Positions 35,121-48,705 of a DNA stretch of 64,000 bases are shown piece after piece; positions within the stretch are counted from its first letter, which is position 1; the number at the start of each line of letters is the position of its first letter. A model generated the notes under the pieces. The model was given only the letters and a program-made list of their open reading frames with translations, was not told the DNA's origin and searched no databases. The stretch spans positions 62,001-126,000 of the forward strand of contig VNWV01000012.1 of assembly GCA_009801085.1 (NCBI GenBank), given 5' to 3'. Position numbers and translations under genes: made by a program. Origin of the DNA: Lasiodiplodia sp. COLG20 (taxonomy: Eukaryota; Ascomycota; Dothideomycetes; Botryosphaeriales; Botryosphaeriaceae).

Positions 35121-36604
35121 TCATGTCCGCATCACCCACTCCGGAACAACCCTCTTGGCGAACTTCATGAACTTGAAAAAGCCGACCGCGTACTCGACAT
35201 TCCCATACGGATCCGTAACGCGCTCCGGGAAAGCGATGCCCGCGCCGAACAGCCCAGGCACGTACTCCTTCTCATCGGCGTTAGCAGGATCCGACGAGGA
35301 GGCTGTAGAAGCCATGCTAGTCGCCGCGCTGCCGACGGGAACGCTCCTGACGAAGCGGCCGGTCAGGTTGTCGTAGATGACGTCGAGCGGCTCGGCGGGG
35401 GCGCCGGCGCCGTCGGTGATGGCCAGACGCGGGAGCGGGTCGCGCTTGTAGCCGATGGCCTGGACGGCGTGCGAGCAGGCGGGCAGCTCCTGCTTGTAGA
35501 TGGCGTCCTCCTCGCCGCGGGCCGTCCACACCTTCTTGATGTACTGGCTGACCGGGCTGGCGGCGAACTTTTCTTCCTCCAGGTTCTCGCGCGCCCACTG
35601 CGCCGCCTCGCCCTTCAGGCCCGTGTTGTCGCGCAGGATCCAGCCGTCCATGTACTCGGCGTAGCGCAGGGGGTTGCGGGTGAACCACTTGATGCGCAGG
35701 TTGGGGTGCGAGGTGCTGGCCAGGTTGTAGAGGTTGCGCAGCACCAGGATGGCCGAATGCGAGGCGCCGATAACGGCGACGGTGGCGGGCTCCTCTGGGT
35801 CGAACGTCTTGGCGAGGATGGACGGCGTCAGGGCCGTGTCGAGGTGCAGCGAGCGCAGGCTCAGGTCCGGCAGCTGGTCGAAGATGGGCAGCGGCTGCGT
35901 GATGGGGCTGGAGCCGGTGCAGAGCACTACGTTCGGGGTGACGACCGGGGCGCCGTCGTCGAGGGACACGGTCCAGTGCTTCGTTTGCTGTTGTGATTGC
36001 TGTCAGCCGCCTTGGGTGCATGGTGGGAGCCAATTGGGGGCGCGCACCTTGTCGAAGACGGCGGCAGTGACCTTGCCCATCTGCGGCTGCACTTGTTCAT
36101 GGCGGGTCAAGCCGTCGGTGAGCATCAGGCACAGGTCGGCGGCCTTGCTGAGTTCACAGCCCGTGTCCTGGGGCAGCTCGCGGAGAGCAGAGGCGGCATT
36201 GGGCTGGGGGGTCTTCTCGACGATCTGGCGCAGCGGCGCGGTGGCTTCGGCCCATGACAGGAACAGCTTAACGGCGGTGTTGCTGGACGTGTCAGCGAGT
36301 TGTGGTTGAGGACGGGAGCGGAAACTGACCTAGGCACTTCTCTGTAGCGCGCATTCACGCGGCCGGCACGGAAGTGCGGATCGACCCAGAACAGGCGCTG
36401 GGCGGGAAGCTTGTCCTGCTGCTCCAACAGGTTGCCGAGCACCGTGATGCCTGCGGGCCCGCCGCCGACCACGACAGCGCCGCAATTTCTTTGGCTGGAA
36501 GAGGTTGAGTAATACATGATGCTATACCGGCGAGCGATGGCGAAATACGCTCTGCCGGGCGCGCGCCTCGGCGTCTTATGAAGGAGAAGGTCGGCGACGG
36601 CCAT
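35121..36604 (-). CDS. FAD/NAD(P)-dependent oxidoreductase
   Basis: Exons 36604-36330, 36282-36048 and 35987-35121 give 458 residues. An FAD-binding GGGPAG motif is at residues 47-52 (AVVVGGGPAGITVLGNLL). An ATG-type motif (PNVVLCTGSSP) and a second nucleotide-binding motif (VAVIGASHSAI, about 240-250) follow, the pattern of flavin-dependent monooxygenases or pyridine-nucleotide oxidoreductases. The first 30 residues are Arg-rich and amphipathic (HKTPRRAPGRAYFAIARRYS) and could target mitochondria. A downstream ATG at 36517 (MYYSTSS) would remove them. In-frame sequence continues upstream but looks like leader. The substrate is unknown. The third exon could also use a nearby in-frame cag, changing a few residues. 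Confidence 0.78.
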
Positions 36605-38912
36605 GGCTCCTGCTGTGCGCGTGCCAGGGGGTGTTATCTTGGGCGAGACAGTGCAGAGGAGCAGCTGCAGGTGCGACGCGCGTGAGGGATAAAGTTGTGA
36701 TTCCCCCCGAGTAGTTGCGTGCTGCACCAGAGCTAGCCTTGCTCGCACCGCAACATGGCCCCTGCGTCGACCATTCGCCGTCTCCCTCGTCGCCGACATG
36801 CACGATAAGAGCACCAACTGCACCTCAGGCTTCAGTCTGCCGACTTGGGCCCCATGCGGGACGCCCAGCTTGCCCATTCGAGAGTCACTTCGAAACACCA
36901 AGCCTACGTACTCCTCCCCGACCGGTCAATCGCATCATCTCCAGCAGGACCCAGACGTGAAGCTCTCTCCACGAACGCCTCATTCTGATATTGGCGGCTC
37001 CAATTCCGAGTCGTCATCTCCACGCGTTGGCCCTCCATGTGATATCCCCAACTATCTGCTACCATGTCTCAACCGGGCCCGCGCGCTGCCTTCCTTGCGT
37101 CACCTCTGACCACGCCAGCTCATTCTCCAGCCTCCTACGGCGCGTCAGCTGGCCTGATATTCGCTCTTCTCTCCTTAGGTCTTCCAGTCCGGGATTATCT
37201 ATCCCTGCATGAGACGTCCACATTCCTCGAGCCCAGATCGCCGACCTGCCGGGGACCAGCGCCTTCGCTCGGCGACTGCTCCCACTGGCCAACCACCACT
37301 ATTTCATTACGATTATCGTCCCCGCCTCCCGCACATCCCCGCCCGAGTCTATGCGTCTCAGGAACGCTGCGCATCTCAGCTGACGTTGACTATCAGAGAG
37401 CTACTCCTGCGTTAGGCCGTCGATACCCGTCCCGCCCCTTCTCATGTGCCCTACCTCGAAAATCAGGGGAAATCTTCTAGCCCGGTGCCTGACTATCAAT
37501 CGAGACACGTGGGCTTCTGCTGGCTACTAGCTGTTTTACCTTTTGCGGGGTTCATGATGTAAGTGCACCTTAGTGTCTGGGGGAAACGCACTTTCACCGC
37601 CAGGATCCTCATTCCTTGGGATCTGCTCTGCACGCGCAATGAGGGGGCGGGAATTTATCTCGCTAGTCTCCGCTTCATTTGAACTTCGTCGGGGCTCTCC
37701 GATATCTCGTGCGGTCGAGATCCAGGGCCCGTTCAACTTCTCCCTTACAGCGCCCTCCGCTACTACTCCATTTCCTGGATACCCTCACCTCTTTGGGCAC
37801 ACCGCTTCTTCTTGTGGTCCTCTGATCATCCTGTGCTTTGGTATTGCTTCCTCCTTGGCGAATATCGAAACGGAACGCCTTCTTCCCCGCTCCTTCCTCC
37901 GGCCTGGACGTAACTCCATGGGACCAAATACTTGTACCTTTTCCACCAGCTTGTTTCCACGCAATCACTTCAATTTCCAAAACTAGGCTCAGGAATGCTC
38001 AGTCCATACGCAAGATTACACTGGCTGCGTTGCTTTATCCCGGACGATTAAGATCTGCTGAGACATCCGCCAAGCTTCCACTCCCCACGGTCCATTTACA
38101 ACTAGACGAACTCGTTCTGCGGGCAGTTGAAGCCAGACTTCTTACCGCAAATATTTTTCAATGGCATCCAAGGTCTTTCGGACGCTGGCTTTCACTACCC
38201 GCACAAGTCGAGCGCGAAAGAGAACCCTTGATTTTGTAACCCACTGTGGCGTCTTTCGCCTTCGCCAATAGGAAAACGCCGACCATGGCTTCAGAAAGGC
38301 CCTCGAAGTCTCGAACCAGATATATAGGGTCAGGATGTGCTCGAAATTGGTTTCGACAATTTGCTGGAACCAATCACTCCCACGGACAACGCTGCCGCTC
38401 CGGCTTGTGTCTTAGTTGCGCACTGACGTGTTCTCAAGAGGCTTCTTAATATGCTGACAAAGCTTAGAATTGAAAGCGTTGTATGCTTTAAATCAGTTGA
38501 GCATATATCAAAGAATTATCCGCATCTGATGCCAGATCAACGCAGCGCAGTGCGAACTTTCCATTTCTCCAAAATGTACCATGCTTTCCCTGCATGAACA
38601 GTTGAGGCAGGCATGTAAACCACTCGGCTCTATAAAAACCAAGTGTTCGATTCGAGAAGCACTATGGCAGCAATCCTACTCCTGGGCTATTGAAGCACGC
38701 AAACATCTCCTGCGTCCAGTAAGATCCACGTCTGAACAATTATTCAATTCCATACGGAACTGCCTGGTCCAAGAGCAGTATCTAGCCCTTGGGCATGCTC
38801 TCTATTTTCTTATTACAAATTCTATCTTACAGAGACAAACACACCCCCAAGAAAACTAGGCCTTCAAACCCGATCAGAACCGGCGGCCGAAACCGAAGAA
38901 GAGAAAAAAAGT
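36605..38912. other. 2.3 kb intergenic region without a recognised gene
   Basis: Frames of up to 138 codons occur, but none shows a domain, signal peptide or splice-supported extension. A tctataaaaac motif near 38630 resembles a TATA box but precedes no credible gene. Confidence 0.45.
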
Positions 38913-40678
38913 CTACGAAAGATAGTTCAAACCCCACCACTTACACCTCTCATTCGCCGTCTCATCCCTCTGCACGCCAATCCCGGTGCCCGAACCCAAC
39001 CTCACCAAGCTCGCATCCGCGCCGTACTCGGGAACGCCCTCGGCCAAGCCATCCAGCGCACTCGCGGGGACACCGTTCACGGCAAACCCGGTGATGTAAT
39101 CCTGCAGAACCGTCGCGACGGTCGCGTTGAACGGGTAGGTCGCCGCGACGCCGCCGTCGCCGCTGCTGGGCGCCGAGCCGGGGTCGTAGAAGGTGTGCGG
39201 CACGTCCTGGCCGTGGTAGGCCGGGCTGACGGCGAAGAGGTAGGCGTGCGACGCGTTGGCGGAGCCGCGCGCGGTGTTGAGCGCGAAGGCGTTGCACACG
39301 ATGCTGGCCTCGGCGAGGATGAGGGCGAGGCGGTCGAAAGGGGTCGAATACAGGTCGGTCGCGTTGGAGGCCGGGTACAGCGTCGTGGTGATGTACGACT
39401 GAACCGCAGCCGGGGCGTACGGCAGCGCGGCGGCGACGAAGGCGTCGACGATGGCGTCGGACGTCACGATTGCAGGCACCATGGCCAGCGTCTCGTTGGC
39501 GTTGTGGCCGACCATCACCTTGACGGATGTGTCGTACTGCCCGTGGTTCAGCAGCGCCTTCGGGTCCTGCGTCACGAAGTCGCCGTCGATGGCCGGGCCG
39601 AAGGGAGAGGTGCCGGAGGTAGAGCCCGCGGCGTAGACGAAGGCCTTGTTGACGGCGACGAGGGCCGCCGAAGGCAGCTGCCGCAGCGCGGCCAGACTGC
39701 CCGCACTGGCGGCGCCGGCGAAGGCAGTGAAGATCTGGTCCTGGCCGTACAGCGAGGGGAAGGGCAGCCAGGCCGGCGACTGCGGGACCGCCTGCGCGAA
39801 GGGCGCTTTGGCCCGCCCACCGTACGCCGTCAGCTGGTGCATGATGGAGCCGCCGCCGGCGGACTCGCCGACGACGGTGACGCGCGTCTTGTCGCCGCCG
39901 AAGAGGTGGATGTGGTCTTGCACCCACTGCAGGGCCAGCCGCTGGTCGTGCAGCCCCGCGTTGGCGGTGCCGTTTTCTTGCAGCGTGGGCCCCGCCAGCC
40001 AGCCGAAGGCGCCGAGGCGGTAGTTCAGGCCGACGAAGATGGCGTTGGCGTCGGTGGTGTTGGGGGAGGCGCTGCGGAGCATCAGGCCAGCTGGGGTGCG
40101 CTCGCCGGCTTTGGAGCCGCCGATGTAGCCGCCGCCTGGATTGTTCATGCGTTAGCAGAAAAGGAATTCGTCGTCGATTAAAGGAGCGGGGATTGGAGAG
40201 TTGGCGTCGTCGTACCGTGGATCCAGACGATGACGGGCGCTCCGGCAGTGCCGTTGCTCTCGAAGATCTTCTGCGGGACCATCACGTCCAGGAAGAGGCA
40301 GTCCTCTGTCTCGCGGGGGTCGCTGATGTTCGCGTTGCTGGTCGACGCCTGAGGGCAGATGCGGTCGATGCTGCCATCGTTGACTACGGAGCGGTCGGTT
40401 TCCGGGGCTTGGGGAGCCTTGAAGCGCAGGTCGTCGACGGGAGGGGCGGCATATCGGATGTTGGAGAAGTTGTAGTAGCCGCGGGTCTCCTGGAGAAATG
40501 TGTGAGAAAGTGAGCGCTTGAGGGGTATTAGTCCGGGCCTTCTTACGTTGAATGAGATGGCGCGGTGGAGCTCGTAGCCCAAGTCCACAACAGGTAGCGA
40601 GCTCGAGGAGTTTTGAGCCGATGCGAGGATGGGCGAAAGCAACGCGGTCGCTGCTGCGACGGACCGGAGAAGCTGCAT
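38913..40678 (-). CDS. Secreted type-B carboxylesterase/lipase
   Basis: Exons 40678-40547, 40489-40216 and 40135-38913 give 542 residues. The N-terminus is a signal peptide (AAATALLSPILASA). The oxyanion motif WIHGGGYIGG is restored by the second splice, and the nucleophile elbow is GESAGGGS (Ser near residue 226). The N-terminal YYNFSNIRYAAPP and EDCLFLDVMVP segments are classic type-B signatures. A C-terminal His in DVPHTFYDPG is the likely third catalytic residue. The sequence has many N-glycosylation sequons. The enzyme would hydrolyse esters outside the cell; lipids, plant polymers or xenobiotics are all possible. There is no fungal starch- or cellulose-binding module. Intron sizes are 57 and 80 nt. 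Confidence 0.9.
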
Positions 40679-43476
40679 CTTCGGTATTCAAGGTCGCTCA
40701 GGAACAGGAAGGTGAGCGTGCCTGAATCCTCAAGCAACGGTGGCGATCAGGTTTACATTTTATCGAAGAGATTCAGGGGATACGACACCGCATCCAGGTT
40801 CAGAATCCTACGGAAGGGTGGTCCTATCCGGATCCACCCCTGCACGGTGTTGTACTCCTGCCCAAACGGGGGGGCTAAAAAAAGATGGGCCTTAGCTTCA
40901 GCAGGCTAGAACGACCGGACCGGAGATAGCCGATCTGGGCCGACTTGCGAATGCCATCCGCAGACCAATGGGGCATTGGGAAAGCTGTAAAACATGGCGT
41001 GACGTCAAGTGGGAACAAAACGCCTCGTAGCGCAGCCCCGGCATCGTGGCATACCCGATGAGGCAATTTGTGCAACAGACGCGTAAGCGGAATCCTACGC
41101 TAGGAGGTAGATTAAGGAGACTTGCTTGAGAGAAGCGAAACAGGAACGGCGGTGGTGGCTGAGGCGGGGCGGGATTGGGGGCGGAAAGGCTTAGGCGAGC
41201 CTGCTCCTCGAACATCAAAATGGCCTGGGATTGACAGGTGTATAAGCTTAGACGATAGGGACCAATGGCTTAGATATGCTGAAGAACTCCTAGTTCATCT
41301 GTTTAATAGGTTGATGCGAACTCCTCACTTTTCTTTTCAAATAGCCTATCCCGTGCTGCTACCGCATTTCTTGAAACACGAAACAACACACCAGAAATAG
41401 AGTCCTTGGCGAGCGAATGCGAGATGAAATTGCGAGAAGATGGAAGGCAGTGATGAATGAAGCTGAATGGCCGCGCGTCCCGGGGGAAAAATAGTCATTG
41501 TCGTATGATACGACACCAACACCCATAGCGGAGCCGTCAAAGACTAAAAGCTAGAAGTAATGTACTTGCACTATTCGTCAACAATCAGACACTATTGTGA
41601 AGGGTTGGGAATGACCGCCCATATGCACTCATCTAGAGAACATACAAGTTTAACTTCTCATATGTTCATTATATACATTTCTCCGATCCGCAAATGTGTT
41701 CAACCAATAAGCAAATATTATACCAATGACTCCACATGCCACTTGACGGTGAGCATTTGGGGACCCTCTAAGAGCGGAGAGGTGACCAAGAACTCCGACG
41801 TCACCGACTAATGGGATGCATATTTCATGAATAGGCCAATAAATCTGCTAAAGCTCTTTGGAGTGTTCCCTTCGTCAGTTTTCCAAACACCTAGTACTTG
41901 ATGTCAAAATTCCGGTTGACTGATGATTGAACTTCTCCAAACTTTTCCCGACATATCACTTCAATTTCCAAGAAGGAAATAATAAACCAGCCATCTCAGT
42001 GGCTTCTTCACATGAACAATAGGTTAGGTTGAGAGGCCGAAAGCCCATTAAAGAGCATTTTGCTCTGTTTAGCTTGAGGACTCTGAGGCATGGGCACCCT
42101 TCTTCCCCCGTCTCTTCCAATGGAAAGACCTTGGTGGCGGCTCTGAGACGTCACACTCGCGGAGTTCGACATGCACTTTTCGTTAGCCGGATCATGTCTG
42201 TTGGGCAACGAATGCAACCACTTTGCGCATGACAACATTCATCTTCGATGGTGTGTGGACCTTTCCGTAGACCATTCGCGGAGCTGGCGAAACCCTGTGA
42301 GGAAAGAGCGTGGCGCTGCGGATGACGTTGTGACGTAACCACCGTAGGTATACTGGTGACCTAATAATTTATGACAATGCTGGCATGTCTATAAAAAAGA
42401 GCCATAGGACGTAGAAAGTTGAATAAAAGACGCAGACACTGTGACGATTTGTGACAATGACTGATGACCCACGCGGCCTATGTGGCCCACTTTGGCGTTT
42501 GTTCGTTCGGCCGAAGCCCTGTCAATGACTCCTAGCCACCCCTAGCCACACGTCTCAGTGTAGGCAGCAATGGACCGGATACAACATCACTGAGACATGC
42601 GCACATTCAGCATTTTTCTCAATTGCTGTCCATCAGTAATATCTCCATCCCTCGCAGAGAATTGAAAAAAGGCTCATAGGTTGACCTCATAGCTTTCCCG
42701 CCCCAGAGGAAAGCAAAGAGAAAGCAAGTAAATCGTAGGTTCGTCTACCACGACAGTGAAACTCCTTTGAAAGAGAAATAGAGCAGCTCAGTCAATATCC
42801 GTAAAATTTAGAGGAGAAGCTGGAAGAGCGAGTAGAGCACCACTTTTAACCCCGCCGCAAAGCAAGAAGTCCAGCCTTAGCGCGTGCAGCTGCCAGCGAT
42901 GTCATCTGTTATGCCTTGCCGCGCGACGTATGACACGCGCCGCCCAGACGCCTCGCTCTATGCTGTGAAGATTGTTTAAAAGGCTCCCTGCGGCAGAGTA
43001 GTAGGCGCTTTAGCACCGCCGCTTCCGCGGCTCAATTATCAACGTTACGGGAACTAAAGAAAAATATTTACTGTCGTTGGCTCTGTGCTGACCGTCAGAG
43101 TTTATGCCTCTAGTGTATCTAATGATGTCAAGTGAGAGGATTGATTACCAGCATGTATGCATGATGATGCCGACCAAGTGATGTGTCAAGTGCAGTTGTT
43201 CATCAAGACAAACGAATGGTGGACGATCGTTGGCTTCCCAAGCGGAGTTATAGATGTGAAAAGGCAACGCAGCAAGGCAAAGACAGTGGATACTTTCTGT
43301 TAGAATATGCGATTGGCACCGCACCCATAGCGTTAAAGAAGCAAAGAAGACGACAGTCACATCGCTCTTAAATACAGCATCTCCCACTACCACCACCCAC
43401 CCCCATCACGCGCCTCACCAACCCAACCCTCCCACCCAGCAAACCCACCACCTGACACCCTCACGCGCGCCTCCTC
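40679..43476. other. 2.8 kb intergenic region without a recognised gene
   Basis: Carries the carboxylesterase promoter on its left and the phosphatase 3' region on its right. Frames are short and unlike any family. Several TATA-like motifs (for example tctataaaaaag near 42388) occur without a following gene. No repeat longer than background was noticed. Confidence 0.45.
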
Positions 43477-45355
43477 TCACAGCTCACTCCCAGCCCCCAC
43501 GCCCGGTCCCGTAACGGGCACGCCATCCGTCACGGTCCCGTACGGCACGGGCGGATAGTCGCCCCAACAACTCCACTCGTACTGCGCCTCATCCAGCTTC
43601 GTCTGCTGCACCTGCATGAACGTGTCGAGCGCGCACCAGCCATCGTCTCTGACCTCGCACTCCGGGAAACTCTTGTGGAGCGGGACGGTGCGCTGGTTGA
43701 GGACGAAGTGGATGTATTTGGTCGGTCCACCCGTGCTATTATACACATCACCACCACCAGAGCGCGTCGGCAGCACCGGATGCGGCGCCTGCACGACCTC
43801 GATGTCGAGGCGCGCGGCGAACGGCTCCATGTGCGAGACGATGAGGGGCCGGTCGGCGACGTACTCGGTCGCGGGCATGAAGGGGGCGAACTGCTTGAGG
43901 CCAAAGGCCGTCAGGATCGACATGATGTTGGTGTCGTGGCTGAAGTCGAAGTTGAGCGCCTGGTCGAGCGGGAACGTCGCGGTGCTGTTGTCGAGCGTGA
44001 CGTTGGCCTGGGCTGTGGGAACGTCGATCAGGTGGTGGTTGAGCCGCGCGAGCACCTCGGCCACGTAGCCGATGCCGACGGCGCGTCCTGTAGGTGATTG
44101 GTAGCCGTAGCCCCCCGCGAAGCTGAGGTCGATGCTGTATTCGTAGCCGAGCCACTCGTCGTAGGTGAACAGGCTGCAGAAGTGCGAGAAGCCGAGGGCG
44201 ACGGTCTCGTAGGAGCAGAGGGATTGGGCGTAGTCTGGTGGGGAGGGGAATGTCAGTGTCGCCTTTTTTTGGTTGGTATAAAAGGGCCACTTACACGAGT
44301 CTGAAATGGTCCAGTTGAAACCGGAGATCTTCTCCTGGATTCTCTCGGTGGCGTTGGCAAGGTAGATGTTGGCCCATTCCAATGTTGCTACCATTGGTCA
44401 GCTATGAGAATCTTGAAAGCTTTCAGGGTCTGCGTCGTACCGTTTTTACCGCCTTGACTGACAGCAGCGTTGGAGTTGTTGCACTGATAATAGCCAGCAA
44501 GGCTGTTGTTGAAGTTCTGTTGCTCGATGATCAACTCAAGCGTAGCATTGTTGGTCCACCCAAGACCAAAGAAACCCGCGAGAAAGTACTCGGCAGATTC
44601 AACCATGCGGTGCTGGGTAGTAGTACGGGCGATGATCTTGCTACCGTTGTTGGGGTACAAATGGCCATAACTGTAGTAGTGGGTAACACCAGAGTCGAAC
44701 AAGCTTGAAACAATTAGCACATGCTTGACTAGAATTGGTTGAGATTTACTGTTGCTTCCCCACAGGCACCAAGATTTCGGCACCCAGCTTGTTCGTCCAG
44801 CCGTTAAGGAAAGCCAGGTCGCCAGTGGCATTGAATGTGCCCGACGCATTGACAATCTTTTCGGCTAGAGTGATTGAGCCGTCGGTTGAAGTGGGGTATC
44901 TCTCGCCATGCCTGTGGAGCATGTGGAGCTGGGTAATGTTTGTGCCAGGCGGAAGAGGATATTCGTCGACTCCGAAGCCATCCGGATTAGGAGTGTAGGG
45001 GGTCAAATGCCCCATCAGCTGGAAGATGTTCTTTTTCTCCGTATTCCCAAGGATAGGCTGCTGTGTCTCAAGCGGCTGGGGTGCGATGTACGAGACACCG
45101 GAGAACGGAGCAGCATTGGTCTCGGCAAGGAAGGGAGCCTCGCCGGTAGCAGTAGGGCCTTGAGGGTGAGTGAGTTGGCTTCTCTCTTGGTCCAAAAATC
45201 AACTTACCTTCATATTGGTGGAGTGTTGATTGGAAGTAATCGGGAACGCTAGTGGCTGACGAAGACGCGGCATTGGTCTGCCTGCGATCGATAACAACAG
45301 CTTCAGCGCAAAGGCCGGCTGCTGAGAGAGCGAGGGCCAAATGTTTACCGATCAT
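43477..45355 (-). CDS. Secreted histidine acid phosphatase
   Basis: Exons 45355-45208, 45158-44750, 44703-44441, 44387-44295 and 44234-43477 give 556 residues. The signal peptide (LALALSAAGLCAEA) is followed by a likely RR propeptide site. The catalytic motif MLHRHGERYP is near residue 131 and the proton-donor HD is in FDFSHDTNIM near residue 402. Conserved flanking segments GPTATG, HLTPYTPNPDGFGV and SLCSYETVALGFSHFC support the family. It has many N-glycosylation sequons. It would release phosphate from organic esters, perhaps phytate, outside the cell. The first acceptor is an unusual aag (ctcaag/GC). A CACGTG box stands 168 bp upstream. The divergent neighbour is a transcription factor, which may or may not be its regulator. 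Confidence 0.88.
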
Positions 45356-46466
45356 TGTTGCGTGACTGAGCGGGAAGAGTAGTTGAAGGGTCCCCGCAGC
45401 AGAGCCGTAGTTTTTGTACTAAGCTTCTGCCCCATGCACCACCTTTGACGCTTGCGATTGCAGGGGTAGCGTCACCGACCAGGAATTAGGCTAGAGCAGG
45501 GGTATAGCGGAAGTTAGCTTGGCACGTGTGCAAGGTATATGATGATGCTGTGCCGCTGACCTGTATCCGCTTTTCCGCACTCACTATGGAGCAATTGGCA
45601 GGTATCACGGTGACGGATTAAGTGGCTGAATATGCAATTCATTTCGACGTATGAGCGAGTGCGTGGCTGCATTTTGTTGCGGGGAAGTTGCGGTGGGGAA
45701 GCAAGCATTGTCAAGCCTTCGGCAAGCTTCGCCTCGGCCGTGGCCGCAAACGCCGATGATAGCCTTTTAGTCGTGGCCTAGTATCAGTGTCAATCTCCGC
45801 TCATCTGCGGCAAGGACATAACTCACCCCACATTCCCTTCCTCTTGCTTCGCTCCAACACCTTGATGGCTCGTATCCCTTCACTCACCGCACCACCTCAT
45901 TCGCTATCAACAAAAAGGTCCAAGTGCCATCGGCATTGAGTCTAATATCCCGAGCTAAGCTCCTAAACAAGTCTAGATCTCGTGCTTGATCAGACATCAC
46001 TCTTGCACGACCGAAAACCCCACTGCGAACAGCATCCGTCGTCCCGCAACCCACCGTGCGCGGGAACATCCATCCGGCGAGCCACAGACAGTGAACCCAG
46101 CCGGCACTAGATTTCTGCATGATGTTAACACCGCATCCATTACTCTCTCACACATAAGACGACGTTAGTCATGCCGCTGATAATGGTAACTGTACCATAC
46201 AAGTCCTTCTACGGCGATGGAAGATGCCATAGAGCAAGTATCACCAGTACAGCTATTGATGCAGCGGTCAGTGTCGTAGTCGGGTCAAACCTACTTCACG
46301 GCGTCTCGCTGCGAGCGCGATCGGAACAAACCTACCGAAGCCATTCCGTTTTCAGACTAGCTCATAGCTGGATAAAACCTACCTACCCTTCTTCCTTCAT
46401 GCACTACCATTTGTAATTCGACTTACTGAATTCGGCCTTTTGATTCCCCGCCTTAGCTAAGCAGTC
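45356..46466. promoter_or_regulatory. Divergent intergenic region, phosphatase and transcription factor
   Basis: About 1.1 kb between the start codons of the phosphatase (-) and the regulator (+). It contains the CACGTG box listed separately. The ORFs in it are short and unsupported. Confidence 0.45.
45523..45528. promoter_or_regulatory. CACGTG E-box (Pho4/NUC-1/PalcA-type site)
   Basis: A palindromic CACGTG sits 168 bp upstream of the phosphatase ATG. In fungi this is the core site of bHLH phosphate-starvation regulators and is typical of secreted phosphatase promoters. A hexamer can occur by chance, so the link is inference. Confidence 0.4.
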
Positions 46467-48671
46467 ATGTTAGCAGCACAGCAAAATGATACGCAGGCAA
46501 GGCTGTATCAATGCTCCACGTGCGGTAAATCGTACCATCGAAGCAGCCATCTACGTCGGCACGAGGTGACACGTAAGAATACCATATATCTTGATCCACA
46601 AGATCACTCACAGGCCCTAGACTCAAACGAGAAGTCCTCCCGCTGTCCCTACTGCAACCGCTCATTCGCCAAAGTGTGCGTATACGCCCCTTACACACCC
46701 TCTATTCATGGCTGATCTCGAGACTTGTACAGCGAGGTCGCCCGACGTCACGCCAAAGCCTGCGCAGAAAAGTCCAATGCGCCTCCGCCACCTGAAGCAA
46801 AACGCGGCCGAAAAGTACGGGCGTGCGATAGGTGTTCGCAAGGCAAACTGTCCTGCGACGCACTGATCCCATCATGCTCGCGCTGCGTTGCTCAGAACAA
46901 AACCTGCACATACGAGCGTCGCCGCCTTCTTGCTAGTGAGAACGGCGAGGCCAATGCCGCAGGACTCATCTGCAAGGCACCCTTCCTCCTCAGCTTTACC
47001 GACACCTCAAAAGAGACGACCGTCGACGCCTTCGTGCAAGACGCCAGCTACACCACCAACGAAGAAGTCACGCACTGCCACCACACCATCCGCGCAACAG
47101 CTCCGCGACCACCGACAGCTCCCGCAACTAGCTTCTACACCTCCTCCATCTGGGACGTCATCGCCGACTTGCAAGACCACCAATCGTCCATCCCCCCCAC
47201 CATCGGCAACATCGAAGACCACATCAACTCCGACCACGGTCTCTACGCCGGACTCGGCCTGGACGACGACCCGGCCACCAGCGCCGTCCTGGCCGTCCTC
47301 GCCGCGCGCATGGACGAGATCCGCCAGCACCTGCAAGCCACCTACGACCACATCATCCTCACCAACACCACCGCCACCTCCAGACCCCCAATCTTCTTCG
47401 ACCCCGCCCTCGCCCAAACCGTCTTCACCGCCGCCAACGCCAAGCACTTCCTGTGGTCCTACTTCCACCGCTGCCACCCGGAGCTGCCCATCCTGCACCG
47501 GCCCAGCTTCCGCGTCGACGACGTCAGACTATCCTCTACGCCGCTGCTGCTCGCCGTCGTCGTGGCCGGCGCCGTCTTCTGCACGCCGACCGACGCCGCG
47601 CTGGCGGCGCGCCGGTTCGTGAGTGTTGCCGAGGCGTTCGTGTACGGCCAGGGGCTGTTTGCGCGTGACGACGACGACGACGACGACGACTATGGCGCTG
47701 GTGTCGGCGGCGGCCGGAACGAGGAGGAGGACCTCCAGACGCTGCAGGCGGCGCTGATCATCAACGTGCTGCAGAGCGGCATGAACGACGGCGCGGCGAG
47801 GCGCAGGTTGAAGGCTCGAAGGCATCCGCTGTTCGTGGCTAAGCTGCGCGAAAAGGGGCTGCTGGCGAGTCGGCGACGGGGACGACGACGGCAGGGACGG
47901 CAGCAGGAATGGGGAGCGGCGGAGGGGCGGCCAGAAGATGACGCCTGGCAGGCCTTCGTTGCGGATGAGATGCGAGTGCGGTGAGCTCCCCTCCCTCTAC
48001 CTCATTCTTCCTACACTACTACACTGGGGTCATGTATTCAGGGGATGATGAACAGGAACGACCTATGGGGAGCGACAATAATACTCACAAATTGTGTGCA
48101 CAGTCTGGCCACCTACGCCTTCATGGCCGACAACCACCTCTGCCTCTTCTTCGCCCACCCGCCGCAGCTCTGCCTGTCCGAGATGCTGTGCGACCTGCCC
48201 TGCGCCGAAGACGTCTGGGACGCAAAGGACGCGCCCGAGTTCGAGCGGCTGTACCTGCAGCAGGCATCATCATCATCATCCTCATCGCCTTCGCCTCCGC
48301 CGTCGTCTCCGATGTCCGTCGTCAACGCCCTCCTCACAGCAGCCGACGACGATCCTGCCTCCGCACCGCTGGCTCAACACTGGCGCCCTTTCGACCTGTA
48401 CGTCGCGATATCAGCCCTCCAATCCCTCACTCACACCGCCCGCACCTCCCCGCTCGGCGACGCGGCTGCCACTTCTTCCGCCTACACCGCCATCCTCCAC
48501 GCAACAGACCGATGGGAGAAGCTCTGGCAGCAGGCATCGGCGTCTTCTCACTCGAATGCCATGGATTCCCCAAGCAGCAGCGACGAGAAAAACACGTTTA
48601 CCCGCCACGGGGACGAGGTGTGCTGGCTGGTGCGGACGGTGGTCGAGGTGGCGCAGCAGCAGCGCCAAGGG

Positions 48672-48705
<34 letters not shown>

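Noticed and set aside
35010..35996. Plus-strand ORF of 328 codons
   Set aside because: It is the antisense of the third exon of the FAD oxidoreductase, with no family similarity.
39195..40181. Plus-strand ORF of 328 codons
   Set aside because: It is the antisense of the carboxylesterase; biased codon use creates the open frame.
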